Shown here one piece after another: positions 43,005 to 44,843 of a DNA stretch of 44,843 bases. A program made the position numbers and the translations under genes. The notes beneath the pieces are model-generated. The model worked only from the letters and a program-made list of their open reading frames with translations. It had not been told where the DNA came from and ran no database searches. Within the stretch, counting starts at the first letter, position 1. Every line of letters begins with the position of its first letter. The DNA lies in contig JAFGMM010000351.1 in assembly GCA_016927535.1 (NCBI GenBank), positions 1 through 44,843 on the forward strand, in the 5' to 3' direction. Source of the DNA: Anaerolineae bacterium (GTDB taxonomy: Bacteria > Chloroflexota > Anaerolineae > Aggregatilineales > JAFGMM01).

Positions 43005-44843
43005 ATGAACAGCCGTAAACCGCCCCGGCGCGCCTGGGTGGTTCTGATTGTGCTGGGCGCGTTCGCGCTGCGCGTGTGGCAGCTCGACGTGCAGAGCTTG
43101 TGGTTTGACGAACTGGTCGCCGTCTATGCGGCGTCCCAACCCCTGCCCGAAATCCCCGCCGCCGACCCCAGCAACCCGCCGCTTTACTTCATCCTCCTGC
43201 ACGGCTGGCTTGCGCTTGCCGGCGCTTCGCCCTTTGCGATCCGGCTGCTGCCTGCGCTGCTGGGGACGCTGCTCGTCGCCGGGGTATGGGCGCTGGGCCG
43301 GCGGCAGGGCGGGCCGGCGACCGGGCTGCTGGCGGCGGCGCTGGCGGCGATATCGCCGCTGCTGTGGTGGTATGCGCAAGAAGGGCGCATGTATACGCTC
43401 ATGGCGCTGGAGGTGCTGGCGCTCATCTTCCTGGTGGACCGGTTGGCGCGCCGTCCCGGCGACCGGCGGGCCTGGCTTGCGGCGTTCGTGATCGAAGCGG
43501 CGGCGCTTTTTACCCATAACCTGGGCGCGGCGGTCGCTGCCTGGTTCAATTTGGCGGTGATGGGCGCGTGGCTGTACCGGCGGCGCTGGCGCGTGCTGGC
43601 GCGCTGGCTGGCGGTGCAGGCGGTGCTGGGCGCGGCGCTGCTGCCGTGGCTGGTCTGGCGCGGGCAGTTGGTGTACAGCCTCGCCAACCCGACTTATGCG
43701 CCGCCCGATCTTAGTGCGCTGCTGGGGGCGTGGGCGGCGCTGTGGGCGGGCAGTTGGACGCTGGTCGGCGCCGAGCCGGGCTTTGTGCAGCTGACCTGGC
43801 TTTTGCTGGCGCTGGTGGGCGTGGGGGCTGCGGCGGCCCGGCGCGCCGGCGCGCCGAAGCTGTTGGCTCACGTCGCGCTCATCGTCGCGCCGGGCATGAT
43901 TTTCCTCGCGGTGGGCCGTTTTGCCTACCACCCGCGCTATTTCGTGGTGGCGGCCGCGCCGGCGTTGGCGCTGGCGGCGATGGGCGCGGTTGGGCTGGCG
44001 CGCGCCCGCCGGGCGGTGGGGCCGCTGTTGGCGGCGGCGCTGGTGACGCTGGCGCTGGGGTTGAGCGGCTACGCGCTGCACCGGATCAATACCACGCCGG
44101 CCTACGGGCGCGACGATGCGCGCGGCCTGGCCGATTATTACCGGCGTGTGCTCGCGCCGGGCGATGTGGTGGTCGTGCCGTATGCTTACGCCAGGGAATA
44201 TACGCTGTGGTATTACGGCGTGCCCGACGGCGTGGAAGTGGTCGAACTGGATAGCGCCGGCTTTGATGCGGCGTATGCGGCGCTGAGCGCGCGCCTGGGC
44301 GCGTCGGACGCGGTGCGCGTTGAGGTGATGGACTGGGACAAGGCTTTCGGCGACCGGCGCGGTGTGCTCGACTGTCTTTTGATGGGCAGCGGGCGGCGTT
44401 TGGGCGAGCCGTTCCGCGTGGTGGGACTGGGCACGCAGGGCTACGAGATTCGCGCGCCGCTGATGCTGCCGCCGGCGCTGCCGCCGGCGCAGCCGGTCGA
44501 AGCCGACTTCGGGGCGTTCCGGCTGACCGGCGCGGCGTTCATGGCCGGCGGGCCGGCGGACCGGGCGCGCTGTGTCGTGCTCGATTGGCAGCTTGCCGCG
44601 CCGGTTGATTATGGCGCGGCGGCGGCGCTCACCGTGACGAATGCGCTGGGCTGGGAGATTGCCCGCGCCGACGCGCCGCTGCTGCGTGACGACTTCGCGC
44701 CGGCGTCGCTCTGGGAGGCCGGGCAGACCGTGCAGGGGTTCGCGGTGGTGCAACTGCCGCCGGACACGCCGCCCGGCGATTACGCGCTGCGGGTGCGCGT
44801 CTACCGCACCGACACCCTCCAGGCGCTCGATTGGCGCATCGAC
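43005..44843 (+). CDS. GT-C glycosyltransferase, family 39-like, 3' end outside window
   Basis: An open frame of 613 codons from ATG 43005 to the window edge, without a stop. It begins with a short basic segment and a membrane helix, then the GT-C catalytic motif SLWFDEL near residue 35 (Asp-Glu of the first extracellular loop). About ten membrane helices follow to about residue 360, with AAISPLLWWYAQEGRMYTLM as the typical second conserved loop. A soluble extracellular part with beta-rich segments follows. The family transfers sugars from polyprenyl phosphate to proteins or glycans; the polyprenyl-phosphate glycosyltransferase at 35562 could make its donor. Start supported by the closeness to the DUF58 stop. 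Confidence 0.88.
   Translation, partial: MNSRKPPRRAWVVLIVLGAFALRVWQLDVQSLWFDELVAVYAASQPLPEIPAADPSNPPLYFILLHGWLALAGASPFAIRLLPALLGTLLVAGVWALGRRQGGPATGLLAAALAAISPLLWWYAQEGRMYTLMALEVLALIFLVDRLARRPGDRRAWLAAFVIEAAALFTHNLGAAVAAWFNLAVMGAWLYRRRWRVLARWLAVQAVLGAALLPWLVWRGQLVYSLANPTYAPPDLSALLGAWAALWAGSWTLVGAEPGFVQLTWLLLALVGVGAAAARRAGAPKLLAHVALIVAPGMIFLAVGRFAYHPRYFVVAAAPALALAAMGAVGLARARRAVGPLLAAALVTLALGLSGYALHRINTTPAYGRDDARGLADYYRRVLAPGDVVVVPYAYAREYTLWYYGVPDGVEVVELDSAGFDAAYAALSARLGASDAVRVEVMDWDKAFGDRRGVLDCLLMGSGRRLGEPFRVVGLGTQGYEIRAPLMLPPALPPAQPVEADFGAFRLTGAAFMAGGPADRARCVVLDWQLAAPVDYGAAAALTVTNALGWEIARADAPLLRDDFAPASLWEAGQTVQGFAVVQLPPDTPPGDYALRVRVYRTDTLQALDWRID

Noticed and set aside
42960-44753. 597-codon open frame on the minus strand, very rich in Arg, Gln and His
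   Set aside because: It is antisense to the GT-C glycosyltransferase gene, has no family motif and shows the composition expected of a high-GC shadow frame.

Overview
The window looks like chromosomal DNA of a member of the Chloroflexota, probably an Anaerolineae-type lineage (inference). Reasons: high GC with dense GC-skewed coding; many lipoproteins and secreted proteins with Thr-Pro repeat linkers; a riboflavin-type ABC importer under an FMN riboswitch, an arrangement known from Chloroflexus relatives; two long Rel/Spo proteins side by side; large solute-binding proteins; and GC-rich hairpin repeats between genes. I saw no rRNA, tRNA, CRISPR array, phage or transposase gene.

Layout. 1-1627 (minus): proline dehydrogenase followed by an overlapping lipoprotein gene that runs off the window. 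1699-1920: a MITE/REPIN-like palindromic element. 1957-4954 (plus): promoter, FMN riboswitch, terminator, then permease, binding protein and ATPase of a riboflavin importer. 4964-10380 (minus): a one-domain and a three-domain TerB-like protein, a methyltransferase, a GNAT acetyltransferase, and a secreted amidase/polysaccharide deacetylase fusion, with copies of the hairpin repeat between some of them. 10470-11615: a Lys-rich coiled-coil protein divergent from an Hsp20. 11683-16058 (minus): two tandem long RSH proteins with complementary inactivation. 16213-19191 (minus): xpt, guaA and a lipoprotein. 19557-20834 (plus): rho. 20904-27790 (minus): an FtsX-type ABC system with one large permease, a membrane-fusion lipoprotein, two ATPases and a LysM protein. 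28069-33533 (minus): two paralogous double-domain solute-binding proteins with no transporter genes beside them. 33738-44843 (plus): one long, tightly packed run of rmlD-like reductase, two GT2 glycosyltransferases, rnhB, an AAC(6')-like acetyltransferase, a lipoprotein, MoxR ATPase, a helical unknown, ABC-exporter ATPase, an MntA/HepT toxin-antitoxin pair, ABC-2 permease, DUF58 and a GT-C glycosyltransferase open at the window end.

The best candidates for something new are: (1) the RSH pair, where the upstream gene keeps hydrolase residues but has lost both synthetase metal ligands, while the downstream gene keeps the synthetase and has lost the hydrolase residues; (2) the twin double solute-binding proteins; (3) the MntA/HepT module overlapping both flanking exporter genes; (4) an AbrB-like tail on an ABC ATPase; (5) the TerB arrays. 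All functional statements come from motif reading by eye; no database search or structure prediction was run.
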